DNA of 64,000 nucleotides from Rubrivivax sp. (lineage in GTDB: Bacteria > Pseudomonadota > Gammaproteobacteria > Burkholderiales > Burkholderiaceae_C), in the NCBI GenBank assembly GCA_019635315.1, contig JAHBZT010000001.1, positions 914,001 to 978,000 on the forward strand. The letters are read 5' to 3'. A model generated the notes under the pieces. It worked only from the letters and a program-made list of their open reading frames with translations, did no database searches and was not told the DNA's origin. A program made the position numbers and the translations under genes. Every line of letters starts with the position of its first letter. Position 1 is the stretch's first letter. Below are positions 55,012-63,342 of this stretch, one piece after another.

Positions 55012-55605
55012 ATGTCGTTCACCCTGCCCCCGCTGGAACCCTCGCGCGACAAGGCGCTGCTGCGCCGCCAGCTGCAGGCCGAGCGCCAGGGCCTGATCGA
55101 CCGCCACCAGCGCGCGATGCAGCTGCAGGAGGTGCTGCGCGTGTGGCTGGTCACGCGGCCGGACACCGCGGTCGGCGCCTACTGGCCGATCAAGGGCGAA
55201 TTCGACGTGCTGCCGGCGCTGTACCGCTGGGCCGAGGCCGACGAGCGCCGCTGCATCGGCCTGCCGGTGATCGACCGGCAGACGAAACAGCTGCGCTTCC
55301 AGATGTGGTTCCCGGGCTGCGAGATGGAGGAGGACGCCTACGGCATCCCCAAGCCCAAGGACACGCCGGTCTTCCAGCCGACGCTGCTGCTGGTGCCCTG
55401 CGTCGGCTACGGGCCGCGCGGCGTGCGCCTGGGCTACGGCGGCGGCTTCTACGACCGCACGCTGGCGACGCTGTCGCCCAGGCCCACGACCTGCGGGCTG
55501 GCCTTCAGCAACGGCTTCGTGCCCTGGCTGGTGCCCGAGCCGCACGACGTGCCGCTGGATGCCATGCTCACCGACGAGGGCGTGGCCTGGCCGGCGCCGC
55601 AGTGA
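55012..55605 (+). CDS. 5-formyltetrahydrofolate cyclo-ligase
   Basis: Converts 5-formyl-THF to 5,10-methenyl-THF with ATP, returning stored folate to the one-carbon pool. The 197-residue protein shows VGAYWPIKGEFDVLP, the folate-binding MWFPGCEMEEDAYGIPKP and the C-terminal nucleotide-binding RLGYGGGFYDRTLATL. The ATG at 55012 is set by the domain and by GACAAT just upstream. It is convergent with metF, another one-carbon enzyme, 18 bases away. Confidence 0.94.
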   Translation: MSFTLPPLEPSRDKALLRRQLQAERQGLIDRHQRAMQLQEVLRVWLVTRPDTAVGAYWPIKGEFDVLPALYRWAEADERRCIGLPVIDRQTKQLRFQMWFPGCEMEEDAYGIPKPKDTPVFQPTLLLVPCVGYGPRGVRLGYGGGFYDRTLATLSPRPTTCGLAFSNGFVPWLVPEPHDVPLDAMLTDEGVAWPAPQ

Positions 55606-55623
55606 GGTCCCCGGGCGCGGTCT

Positions 55624-56460
55624 TCAGGCCAGCCCCAGCCGCCGGCAGATCTCCAGGCTCAGCCCGCTCTGGTTCAGCGTATAGAAGTGGATGCCCGGCG
55701 CGCCGCCGGCGATCAGCCGTTCGCACAGCTTCGTGACGACGTCCAGGCCGAAGGCGCGGATGCTGGCCGCGTCGTCCAGGTAGCCCTCCATCTTCAGCGC
55801 CACCCAGCGCGGGATCTCGATGCCGTCGCGCGCCGCGAACTGCGCGATCTTGGCGTAGTTGTGGATGGGCATGATGCCGGGCACCACCGGCACCTGCACG
55901 CCCAGGGCGCGCACCTCGTCGACGAAGTGGAAGTAGGCGTCGGGGTTGAAGAAGAACTGCGTGATCGCGCTGTCGGCGCCGGCCTTCACCTTGGCCGCGA
56001 AATGCTCCAGGTCGCGCCGCGCGTAGCGCTGCTGCGGGTGGTACTCGGGGTAGGCGGCGACCTCGATGAACCAGTCCGCGCCCTGCGTGCGGCGGATGAA
56101 GGCGATCAGGTCGGCGGCGTAGCGGAACTCGCCCGGCTGCACGGTACCGCTGGGCAGGTCGCCGCGCAGCGCCACCAGGCGGCGGATGCCCTGCGCGCGG
56201 TAGGTGGCCAGGATCTCGGCGATGCCGGCCTCGGTGCTGCCGATGCAACTGAGGTGCGGGGCAGCCTCGAAGCCCAGCGCGGCGATCTGCTGCACGGCGG
56301 CCAACGTCTTCTCGCGCGTGGCGCCGCCGGCGCCGTAGGTGACGCTGAAGAATTCGGGCTTCGCGGCCGCGAGATCCTGCACCACGGTGTTGAGCTTCTC
56401 GCTGCCGACCGGGGTGTTGGGGGGGAAGAATTCGAAGGAGATCGGGACGGAGGGGTTCAT
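55624..56460 (-). CDS. metF: 5,10-methylenetetrahydrofolate reductase MetF
   Basis: Reduces methylene-THF to 5-methyl-THF for methionine synthesis, using FAD. The 278-residue TIM-barrel protein opens MNPSVPISFEFFPPNTPVGSEKL, with catalytic Glu in FEFFPP. It has FFSVTYGAGGATREKTL, LVALRGDLPSG and TQFFFNPDAYFHFVDEV. The ATG at 56460 overlaps the stop of a small upstream gene (ATGA). In relatives metF follows ahcY under SAH-riboswitch control; here a toxin-antitoxin pair separates them by about 1.3 kb. Confidence 0.96.
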   Translation of the reverse strand: MNPSVPISFEFFPPNTPVGSEKLNTVVQDLAAAKPEFFSVTYGAGGATREKTLAAVQQIAALGFEAAPHLSCIGSTEAGIAEILATYRAQGIRRLVALRGDLPSGTVQPGEFRYAADLIAFIRRTQGADWFIEVAAYPEYHPQQRYARRDLEHFAAKVKAGADSAITQFFFNPDAYFHFVDEVRALGVQVPVVPGIMPIHNYAKIAQFAARDGIEIPRWVALKMEGYLDDAASIRAFGLDVVTKLCERLIAGGAPGIHFYTLNQSGLSLEICRRLGLA

Positions 56461-56657
56461 GGCGAGGAGGACGCGTCCAGCGCGGCCTGCAGGTGGTTCA
56501 TCAGACGGTCCAGATGGCTCGGGTCGTGCTGCAGCAGCACGCGCTGCGGCCACGGCGCCTCGGGCGTGGCCTCCTGGCCGGGCGGCAGCGCCGCGGGCTC
56601 GAGCTCGAGGATGTCGCGCTTGGGATGCTCGAGGAAGCGCTGGCGGGCGGTGCTCAT
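56457..56657 (-). CDS. Small protein coupled to metF, unknown
   Basis: A 66-residue soluble protein starting MSTARQRFLEHPKRDILELEP and ending in an Asp/Ser-rich tail. Its middle (RVLLQHDPSHLDRLMNHLQAAL) is likely helical. No family is recognised. Support is its 4-base overlap with the metF start, same strand, plausible length and non-repetitive composition. It could be a small regulatory or coupling peptide, or a fragment of a longer gene lost when the toxin-antitoxin module arrived upstream. Confidence 0.5.
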   Translation of the reverse strand: MSTARQRFLEHPKRDILELEPAALPPGQEATPEAPWPQRVLLQHDPSHLDRLMNHLQAALDASSSP

Positions 56658-56777
56658 GCGTGAGGTTCAGCGGGTGGTGCGTGTGAGGTCGGGGCGCCTT
56701 GCCTGACGGCCGGTAGGCGCAGGCCATCGGGCCAGGGCAAGGGTTGCTCGCAGCGCAAGCGGTCGAAGTGGCCCATG

Positions 56778-57218
56778 TCAGCCTTGCACGGGCACTGGCA
56801 ATGCGCCTTCGAAGGGGTTGAGCACGCGCAGGCCGCCGTAGTCCTGCCCGGGCACCATGTCTTCGCTGACCACGGTGTGCGCGCCCATGCGCCGGGCAGC
56901 GCACAGGATGGCGGCGTCCCAGTGCGACAGGTAGTGGCGGTGCCGCAGCGCGAGCGCCTCCAGCACCGTGTCCTTGTCCACCGGCACCACGGGCCGGTGG
57001 GCGGCGATGCGCTCCACCAGGGCCTGTGCCGCGGTGGGCAGCAGACCATGGCGCGGCTGGCGTGCCTGCGCGTACAGCTCCATCAGCACCTGCGTGGAGA
57101 CACCCCAGTCGGTGCGGGCCATCCAGGTGCGGGCGACCTCGCGCCGGGACTGATGGTCGCTGGCCAGCGAAGTGGCGTACACGAGGATGTTGGTGTCCAG
57201 GAAGTAGGGGATGGCCAT
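56778..57218 (-). CDS. PIN-domain toxin (VapC/FitB type)
   Basis: A predicted Mg-dependent RNase toxin of 146 residues. The PIN acidic residues are present: Asp in YFLDTNILVYA (residue 8), Glu in STQVLMELYAQ, Asp in LSHWDAAILCAA and the later SEDMVPGQDYGG. Such toxins cut tRNA or rRNA when their antitoxin is degraded. The ATG at 57218 is 17 bases after the antitoxin stop, same strand. The pair sits between ahcY and metF, where it is not normally found, with 120 bases of unassigned sequence before the small metF-linked gene. Confidence 0.9.
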   Translation of the reverse strand: MAIPYFLDTNILVYATSLASDHQSRREVARTWMARTDWGVSTQVLMELYAQARQPRHGLLPTAAQALVERIAAHRPVVPVDKDTVLEALALRHRHYLSHWDAAILCAARRMGAHTVVSEDMVPGQDYGGLRVLNPFEGALPVPVQG

Positions 57219-57235
57219 GGTCGCGGCGCCAGAAG

Positions 57236-57670
57236 TCAGGCGCGGCGGGTCGTGGAGCCGGCACGGGCTTGTCGCAGCTCGGCTTCGCGGCAGTCGAAGT
57301 CGAGTTCGCGGGCCAGGGCGCGGTCGTGCAGCCGCTCGCGGTCGAGCAGGGGTGCCTGGGCCCAGGCGCTGCCCTGCACGATGCGGTCGAGTTCGATCAG
57401 CAGGTCGTCAGACGGCTTGGGGTCTGCGGACGCGGAGGCGTCGCTCGCGCCGGGCGTCTCGGCCGCGGTGTAGCCGGCTGGCGGCTCGCCCGAGCGGGTG
57501 ACGGGATCGGCACCGCGCCCGGCGTGAAGTGGCTGCAAGGGTTCGGCCGCCGCGGCTTCCACCAGCGCCATCAACTCGCGCTGCAACGAGCGGTGGTTGC
57601 GTGCGGCACGTTGACGCAGGCGGGCAGCCAAGGCCTCGGGAACGTCCTTGATCGACAGGCTGACTCCCAT
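57236..57670 (-). CDS. Ribbon-helix-helix antitoxin (FitA/VapB-like), extended
   Basis: A 144-residue protein. The first 45 residues form a ribbon-helix-helix DNA-binding domain (VSLSIKDVPEALAARLRQRAARNHRSLQRELMALVEAA), as in FitA/Arc-type antitoxins. The rest, about 95 residues, is longer than usual: an acidic, disordered Ser/Ala/Pro stretch and then a helical part (DRERLHDRALARELDFD) that probably wraps the PIN toxin. The ATG at 57670 follows a perfect palindromic operator by 20 bases, so autoregulation is likely. Confidence 0.85.
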   Translation of the reverse strand: MGVSLSIKDVPEALAARLRQRAARNHRSLQRELMALVEAAAAEPLQPLHAGRGADPVTRSGEPPAGYTAAETPGASDASASADPKPSDDLLIELDRIVQGSAWAQAPLLDRERLHDRALARELDFDCREAELRQARAGSTTRRA

Positions 57671-57689
57671 GAATGCCTCCGTAATGGAA

Positions 57690-57714
57690 CCATGGCGCCA
57701 TTCTGGCGCCATGG
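57690..57714 (-). promoter_or_regulatory. Palindromic operator of the toxin-antitoxin module
   Basis: A perfect inverted repeat of 11 bp arms (CCATGGCGCCA / TGGCGCCATGG) around a 3-base centre, 20 bases upstream of the antitoxin ATG. This is the expected site for autorepression by the ribbon-helix-helix antitoxin. Confidence 0.8.
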
Positions 57715-57767
57715 GACCGGGAATTCAAGGCGCCGGCATCGAGTCGGCGCCGAGGCTGTGCCCGCGC

Positions 57768-59201
<1,434 letters not shown>

Positions 59202-59287
59202 CGGTTCAGGCTCCTGGTCGGGTGAGGACCCTGCAGGACGGCACGCCGGGGGAGGGACTTCCACTCACCCGCGACGGCTGTCGGGCA

Positions 59288-59357
59288 GGTGAGCGCGGTT
59301 GCAATGAAGGTTTCCGAGCCTGGGGCCCCTGCGGGGGCCTTGCAACGCTCCTCGGAA
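59288..59357 (-). promoter_or_regulatory. SAH riboswitch aptamer
   Basis: Read on the minus strand, the leader contains every SAH-riboswitch landmark. P1 is TTCCGAG (59357-59351) with CTCGGAA (59318-59312). The conserved GAGGAGCG core follows. P2 is GGCCCC/GGGGCC, and then comes CAGGCTCGG. The long-range P4 is GAGCG-TTGCA (59350-59341) with TGCAA (59303-59299) and CGCTC (59295-59291). The GCTCACC end is at 59293-59287. This class is known upstream of ahcY in betaproteobacteria and turns expression on when SAH binds. Confidence 0.93.
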
Positions 59358-59364
59358 GCCGCGC

Positions 59365-59370
59365 ATTCTA
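59365..59370 (-). promoter_or_regulatory. Likely -10 element of ahcY
   Basis: On the minus strand this reads TAGAAT, 7 bases before the first base of riboswitch P1, so transcription would start right at the aptamer. A weak CTGCAC lies 17 bases upstream as -35. Confidence 0.6.
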
Positions 59371-59459
59371 TCGCCGCGGGCCGCTGCGTGCAGCCGCGGC
59401 CCGCGGCCGCGGCCAGGCTCGCGCACCGTTCGTGAGGGATCACGCATCCGCGGCGCCGC

Positions 59460-59465
59460 GACAAT
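59460..59465 (+). promoter_or_regulatory. Likely -10 element of the HAD gene
   Basis: GACAAT, 8 bases before the ATG at 59474. It is similar in sequence and placement to the sites before hemA, tsaB and the MidA-like gene. Confidence 0.4.
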
Positions 59466-59473
59466 GCGCGGCC

Positions 59474-60349
59474 ATGCCGCTGCCGCCGACTTCCCTCCTC
59501 CCGACCGTTGCGCCCGCGGGCGGCGGCCGCTCGGCCCACGCCGTGCAGCCGCTGGCCGCGCTGCCGGCCGCGGCGCTGGCGCAGGTCGCCGGCGTCTTCA
59601 CCGACATCGACGACACGCTGACGAAGGACGGCGCGATCGACCCGCCGGCGCTGGCGGCGCTGCAGGCGCTGCACGAAGCCGGCGTGCCGGTGGTGGCCAT
59701 CACCGGCCGGCCGCTGGGCTGGAGCGAGCCGTTCGTGCGCCCCTTGCCCGAAGGCTGGCCGCTGCGCGCCATCGTCGCCGAGAACGGCGCCGTGGCGCTG
59801 GTGCGCGACGGCGACGCGGTGCGGACCGAATACGTGCAGGACGCCGCCACGCGCGAGCACAACGCGCGCCGTCTGCGCGCCGCCGCCGCGCGCGTGTTGC
59901 GCGAGGTGCCGGGCACCGCGCTGGCGCAGGACAGCGCCGGCCGCGTGACCGACATCGCGATCGACCACTCGGAATTCGCGCGGCTGGACGAAACGACGAT
60001 CGCGCGTGTCGTCGAAGTCATGCGCGCCGAAGGGCTGAATGCCACCGTCAGCAGCATCCACGTCAACGGCTGGTTCGGCGACCACACCAAGCTCAGCGCC
60101 GCGCACTGGATGCTGCGCCGCCTGTTCGGCCGCGAGCTCGCGGCCGAGATCGACCGCTGGGTCTATGTCGGCGACAGCACCAACGACCAGGCCATGTTCG
60201 AGGCCTTCCCGCTGAGCGTGGGCGTGGCCAACCTGCGCCGCTTCGCCGCGCAGCTGCGGTGCTGGCCGGCCTACATGACCGAAGGCGAGCGCGGGGAGGG
60301 CTTCGCCGAGCTCGCGCGGGCATTGCTGGCCGCGCGCCGGCCCGCGTGA
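59474..60349 (+). CDS. HAD-superfamily (IIB, Cof/SPP-like) phosphatase
   Basis: A 291-residue phosphatase of the HAD fold with a IIB-type cap. Motif I is FTDIDDTLTKDG (DxD nucleophile), motif II VVAITGRPLGWSEP, and motif IV VGDSTNDQAMFEAF. A cap of about 100 residues between motifs II and III decides substrate, which cannot be named. An N-terminal extension of about 35 Pro/Ala residues precedes motif I. Its stop overlaps the transporter start (GTGA), and a GACAAT hexamer lies 8 bases before the ATG. Confidence 0.88.
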   Translation: MPLPPTSLLPTVAPAGGGRSAHAVQPLAALPAAALAQVAGVFTDIDDTLTKDGAIDPPALAALQALHEAGVPVVAITGRPLGWSEPFVRPLPEGWPLRAIVAENGAVALVRDGDAVRTEYVQDAATREHNARRLRAAAARVLREVPGTALAQDSAGRVTDIAIDHSEFARLDETTIARVVEVMRAEGLNATVSSIHVNGWFGDHTKLSAAHWMLRRLFGRELAAEIDRWVYVGDSTNDQAMFEAFPLSVGVANLRRFAAQLRCWPAYMTEGERGEGFAELARALLAARRPA

Positions 60350-61542
60350 ACGACGCGCCGATGTCCCACCCCCTGGTCGCCGCCGCGGCGCTGGCACTGT
60401 CGGCGGCGGTTTCGCTGGGCCTGGCGCGCTTCTCGTACGCGCTGCTGCTGCCGCCGATGCGCGCCGACCTCGGCTGGAGCTACCTGACCGCCGGCGCGAT
60501 GAATACCGCCAATGCCGCCGGCTACCTGGTCGGTGCGCTGCTGCTGCCGGCGCTGCTGCGCCGCGTCGACGCACGCACGCTGATGCTGGCCGGCGGCTTC
60601 GCTTCGGCACTGCTGCTGGCCGTGCATGCCGCGCTGCGCAGCGATCTCGCGCTGCTGCTGCTGCGCGGCGCCACCGGCGTGGCCAGCGCCGCTGCCTTCG
60701 CCACCGGCGGACTGCTCGCGGCGCGGCTGGCCGCGGCGCTGCCCGCCGGCAGCCGCGTCACGCCGGGCCAGGTGCTCGGGCTCTACTACGGCGGCACCGG
60801 GGTCGGCATCGTCGCGTCGTCGCTGGTCGTGCCGCCGCTGCCCTGGCCGGCGGCGTGGGTCGCGCTGGCGGCGGTGGCGGCGCTGGCCTCGGCGCTGACG
60901 GCCGCCGGCACGCGGACGCTGCGCTCGCCGCCGGCACCCGGCACGCCGCGCGTGCCGGTGCGGCTGGCCCCGCTGGCCTGGGCGCTGGCCGGCTACGGCT
61001 GCTTCGGCCTGGGCTACATCGGCTACATGACCTTCGTCGTCACGCTGCTGCGCGAGCAGGGCCTGGGCGGCGCCACCGTGGTCGCCTTCTACATGCTGCT
61101 CGGGCTGGGCGTCGTCGCCTCGTCGTGGCTGTGGGCGCCGCTGCTGCAGCGCTGGCGCGGCGGCCAGACGCTGGCGCTGCTCAACGGCCTGCTCGCGGTG
61201 GCCACGCTGCTGGCCGTGCTGCCGGCCTGGCGCGACCTCGGCGCGGCGGCACTGCCGCTGGTCTTCGCGTCCGGCGCGCTGTTCGGCAGCGTCTTCCTGT
61301 CGGTCGTCGCGTCGACGACGGCGCTGGTGCGCCACAACCTGCCGGCCGCCGCCTGGCCGGGCGGCATCGCGGCCTTCACCATCGTCTTCGCGGCCGGGCA
61401 GATCGTCGGCCCCAGCCTGGTCGGCGCGGTGGCCGACCGCGGCGGCGGGCTGACCGGCGGCTTCGTGTTGTCGGCCGCGCTGCTGGCGCTGGGTTCGCTG
61501 CTCGCGCTGCGCCAGCGTGCGCTCGGGGTGCCGCCAGGCTGA
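60346..61542 (+). CDS. MFS transporter, YbfB/YjiJ family
   Basis: A 398-residue inner-membrane transporter with about twelve hydrophobic segments. The opening ALSAAVSLGLARFSYALLLPPMRADLGWS and the GATGVASAAAFATGG segment are typical of the YbfB/YjiJ (MFS_4) family. No substrate is known. GTG at 60346 overlaps the HAD phosphatase stop; ATG 60361, five codons later, is an alternative start. The coupling with a phosphatase suggests a shared pathway, but nothing in the sequence identifies it. Confidence 0.88.
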   Translation: MNDAPMSHPLVAAAALALSAAVSLGLARFSYALLLPPMRADLGWSYLTAGAMNTANAAGYLVGALLLPALLRRVDARTLMLAGGFASALLLAVHAALRSDLALLLLRGATGVASAAAFATGGLLAARLAAALPAGSRVTPGQVLGLYYGGTGVGIVASSLVVPPLPWPAAWVALAAVAALASALTAAGTRTLRSPPAPGTPRVPVRLAPLAWALAGYGCFGLGYIGYMTFVVTLLREQGLGGATVVAFYMLLGLGVVASSWLWAPLLQRWRGGQTLALLNGLLAVATLLAVLPAWRDLGAAALPLVFASGALFGSVFLSVVASTTALVRHNLPAAAWPGGIAAFTIVFAAGQIVGPSLVGAVADRGGGLTGGFVLSAALLALGSLLALRQRALGVPPG

Positions 61543-61654
61543 AGCGCCGCCGCGGCGACGAACGATTGACGATGCTCAAGCGGCGCAGCGCAGCGCCTGC
61601 GCGCCGGATGAGGCTGCATGCCAGACTGCCTGTCTCGATCGGGAGTCGCGCAGC

Positions 61655-62317
61655 ATGCATCGTCGCCTCTTCACTGCCATCGCCCTGTCTGGTGCCGCCT
61701 GGCTCGCCGGCTGCGCGACGACGCGCAGCGAACTGCCGCTGCCGCCGCCGCAGGTGGCGCCGCCGGCGGCCGGCGCGCCGGCCTCCGGCGGCCAGACCTT
61801 CGTCATCCGCAGCGTACGCGACGAACGCGTCTTCGAGGAGAAGCCCGACGATCCCAGCACGCCGTCGCTGGGCTTCGGCGGTGCCGCGAAGGCGGGCGAA
61901 GAGGTCCGGCTGCGCGCCATCGGCCGCAAGCGCGGCGGCTTCGGCATGGCCTTCGGCGACGTGCTGCTGCAGCCCGGCCAGACCGTCGAGAGCGTGGTGC
62001 GCGACAACCTCGCTGCCGCGCTGCGCGGCGCGGGCCACCAGGTGCTGACCGACCCGGCGGCCGCGCCCGCGGGCGCGCAGCTGCTGGACGTGCACATCAA
62101 GGCGCTGTGGTCGTGGATGAATCCGGGCTTCTGGACCATCACCGCGAACGGCCGCGTGATCACCGAGGTCGACGTCGCCGGGCGGCCGGGCAGCGTGCGC
62201 GTTGCCGCCGAGCACCACGACTCGCGCCTGGCGATGACCGAGACGGCCTGGCTGGAGACCATCACCAAGGCGCTGGAGGCGTGGCGCGCCGAGGCCGCGA
62301 AGCAGCTCGCGCCGTAG
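61655..62317 (+). CDS. Lipoprotein, YajG-like
   Basis: A 220-residue lipoprotein with lipobox LAGCATT near residue 20. The Pro/Ala-rich linker precedes a domain with TFVIRSVRDERVFEEKPDDPSTPSLG, where the RDxR near its start recalls YajG-type lipoproteins. VVRDNLAAALRGAGHQVL and LLDVHIKALWSWMNPGFWT resemble the curli-assembly/CsgG-like nucleotide-binding folds of outer-membrane lipoproteins. Function is unknown. The ATG at 61655 has a GGGAG ribosome site. It stands alone, 112 bases after the transporter. Confidence 0.8.
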   Translation: MHRRLFTAIALSGAAWLAGCATTRSELPLPPPQVAPPAAGAPASGGQTFVIRSVRDERVFEEKPDDPSTPSLGFGGAAKAGEEVRLRAIGRKRGGFGMAFGDVLLQPGQTVESVVRDNLAAALRGAGHQVLTDPAAAPAGAQLLDVHIKALWSWMNPGFWTITANGRVITEVDVAGRPGSVRVAAEHHDSRLAMTETAWLETITKALEAWRAEAAKQLAP

Positions 62318-62346
62318 CCTCGCGCTGCCGGCCCGGCGCGCCTGCT

Positions 62347-62490
62347 TCAGCCGCCGCCGGCCAGCACCGCCAGCGGCGTGACGGTGCCCACCAGCGCCAG
62401 CACCAGGCGCAGCAGCAGCCGGCGGGCCCGGCGCCGCAGCCGGCGCCAGCCGCGGCCGGCGCTGCGCCTTGCTGGGGTCTGCGAATTCAT
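62347..62490 (-). CDS. 47-residue basic membrane peptide
   Basis: A short gene with a good ribosome site (AGGGAG, 8 bases before the ATG). The product starts MNSQTPARRSAGRGWRRLRR and ends in one membrane helix (LLLRLVLALVGTVTPLAVLA), so it is a cationic single-pass peptide. Its sequence is not repetitive and it fills the gap between two plus-strand genes. No family is recognised. The 171 bases between it and the response regulator serve both start regions. Confidence 0.5.
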   Translation of the reverse strand: MNSQTPARRSAGRGWRRLRRRARRLLLRLVLALVGTVTPLAVLAGGG

Positions 62491-62661
62491 GGTCGTGCTC
62501 CCTGGCCGACGGTGCCGACCGCCCTCGCTGTACTGTAGGCCGCCTGGCGCGCCGGCGCCGTACCGCGCACGCGGCGGCGTACCGCGGATGGGGGACGCGC
62601 CGCGCCGTCGCCGCGGTGCCAGAATGCCCGTCGACCCCGGGGCGGGCGAACGGAGGCAGGC

Positions 62662-63333
62662 GTGGGCATCGCGGTGCTGATCGTCGAGGACGAGTCCGAG
62701 TGCCTGCGCCGTTTCGTCGACGTCGTGCTGGCCGACCCGGCGCTGACGCTGGTCGGCGCGGTCAGCTCGGGCCAGGCCGCGATCACGATGGCCGACGCCT
62801 CGCCGCCCGACGTGGTGCTGGTCGACCTGGGCCTGCCGGACGTCGACGGCATCGAGGTCATCCGCCATGTCGTGCGCCACCACCCGCAGGCCGAGGTGCT
62901 GGTGGTGACGATGTTCGGCGACGACGCGCATATCGTCGCCGCGGTCGAGGCCGGCGCCACCGGCTACCTGCTGAAGGACGCGGCGCCACGGCAGATCGTC
63001 GAGGCCATCCACGCCATCCGCGCCGGCGACGCGCCGATCACGCCCAGCATCGCGCGCCGCGTGCTGTCGCGCTTTCGCGCGCTGCACGCGCCGGCACCGG
63101 CCACGGCTCCGACCACGGCTCCGACTGCCGAGGCGGTGGCGTCGCCGCTGACCGAGCGCGAGACCGAGATCCTGCAGCTCGTCGGCAAGGGCCTGAGCTT
63201 CGCCGACGTGGCGCAGCTGCTCGAGGTCTCGCCCCACACCGTGGTCACGCATGTCAAGCGCATCTACCGCAAGCTGGCCGTGCACTCGCGCGGCGAGGCG
63301 GTCTTCGAGGCGCGCAGCATGGGCCTGCTGTAA
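62662..63333 (+). CDS. NarL/FixJ-type response regulator
   Basis: A 223-residue regulator. The receiver domain (about residues 3-125) has acidic VEDESE, phosphoacceptor Asp in VVLVDLGLPDVDG and Lys in YLLKDAAP. An Ala/Pro/Thr linker leads to a LuxR-type helix-turn-helix (LTERETEILQLVGKGLSFADVAQLLEVSPHTVVTHVKRIYRKL). The start is GTG at 62662 with GGAGG upstream. It precedes a membrane sensor gene by 9 bases, probably its partner kinase. Confidence 0.93.
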   Translation: MGIAVLIVEDESECLRRFVDVVLADPALTLVGAVSSGQAAITMADASPPDVVLVDLGLPDVDGIEVIRHVVRHHPQAEVLVVTMFGDDAHIVAAVEAGATGYLLKDAAPRQIVEAIHAIRAGDAPITPSIARRVLSRFRALHAPAPATAPTTAPTAEAVASPLTERETEILQLVGKGLSFADVAQLLEVSPHTVVTHVKRIYRKLAVHSRGEAVFEARSMGLL

Positions 63334-63342
63334 GCCGCGGCG

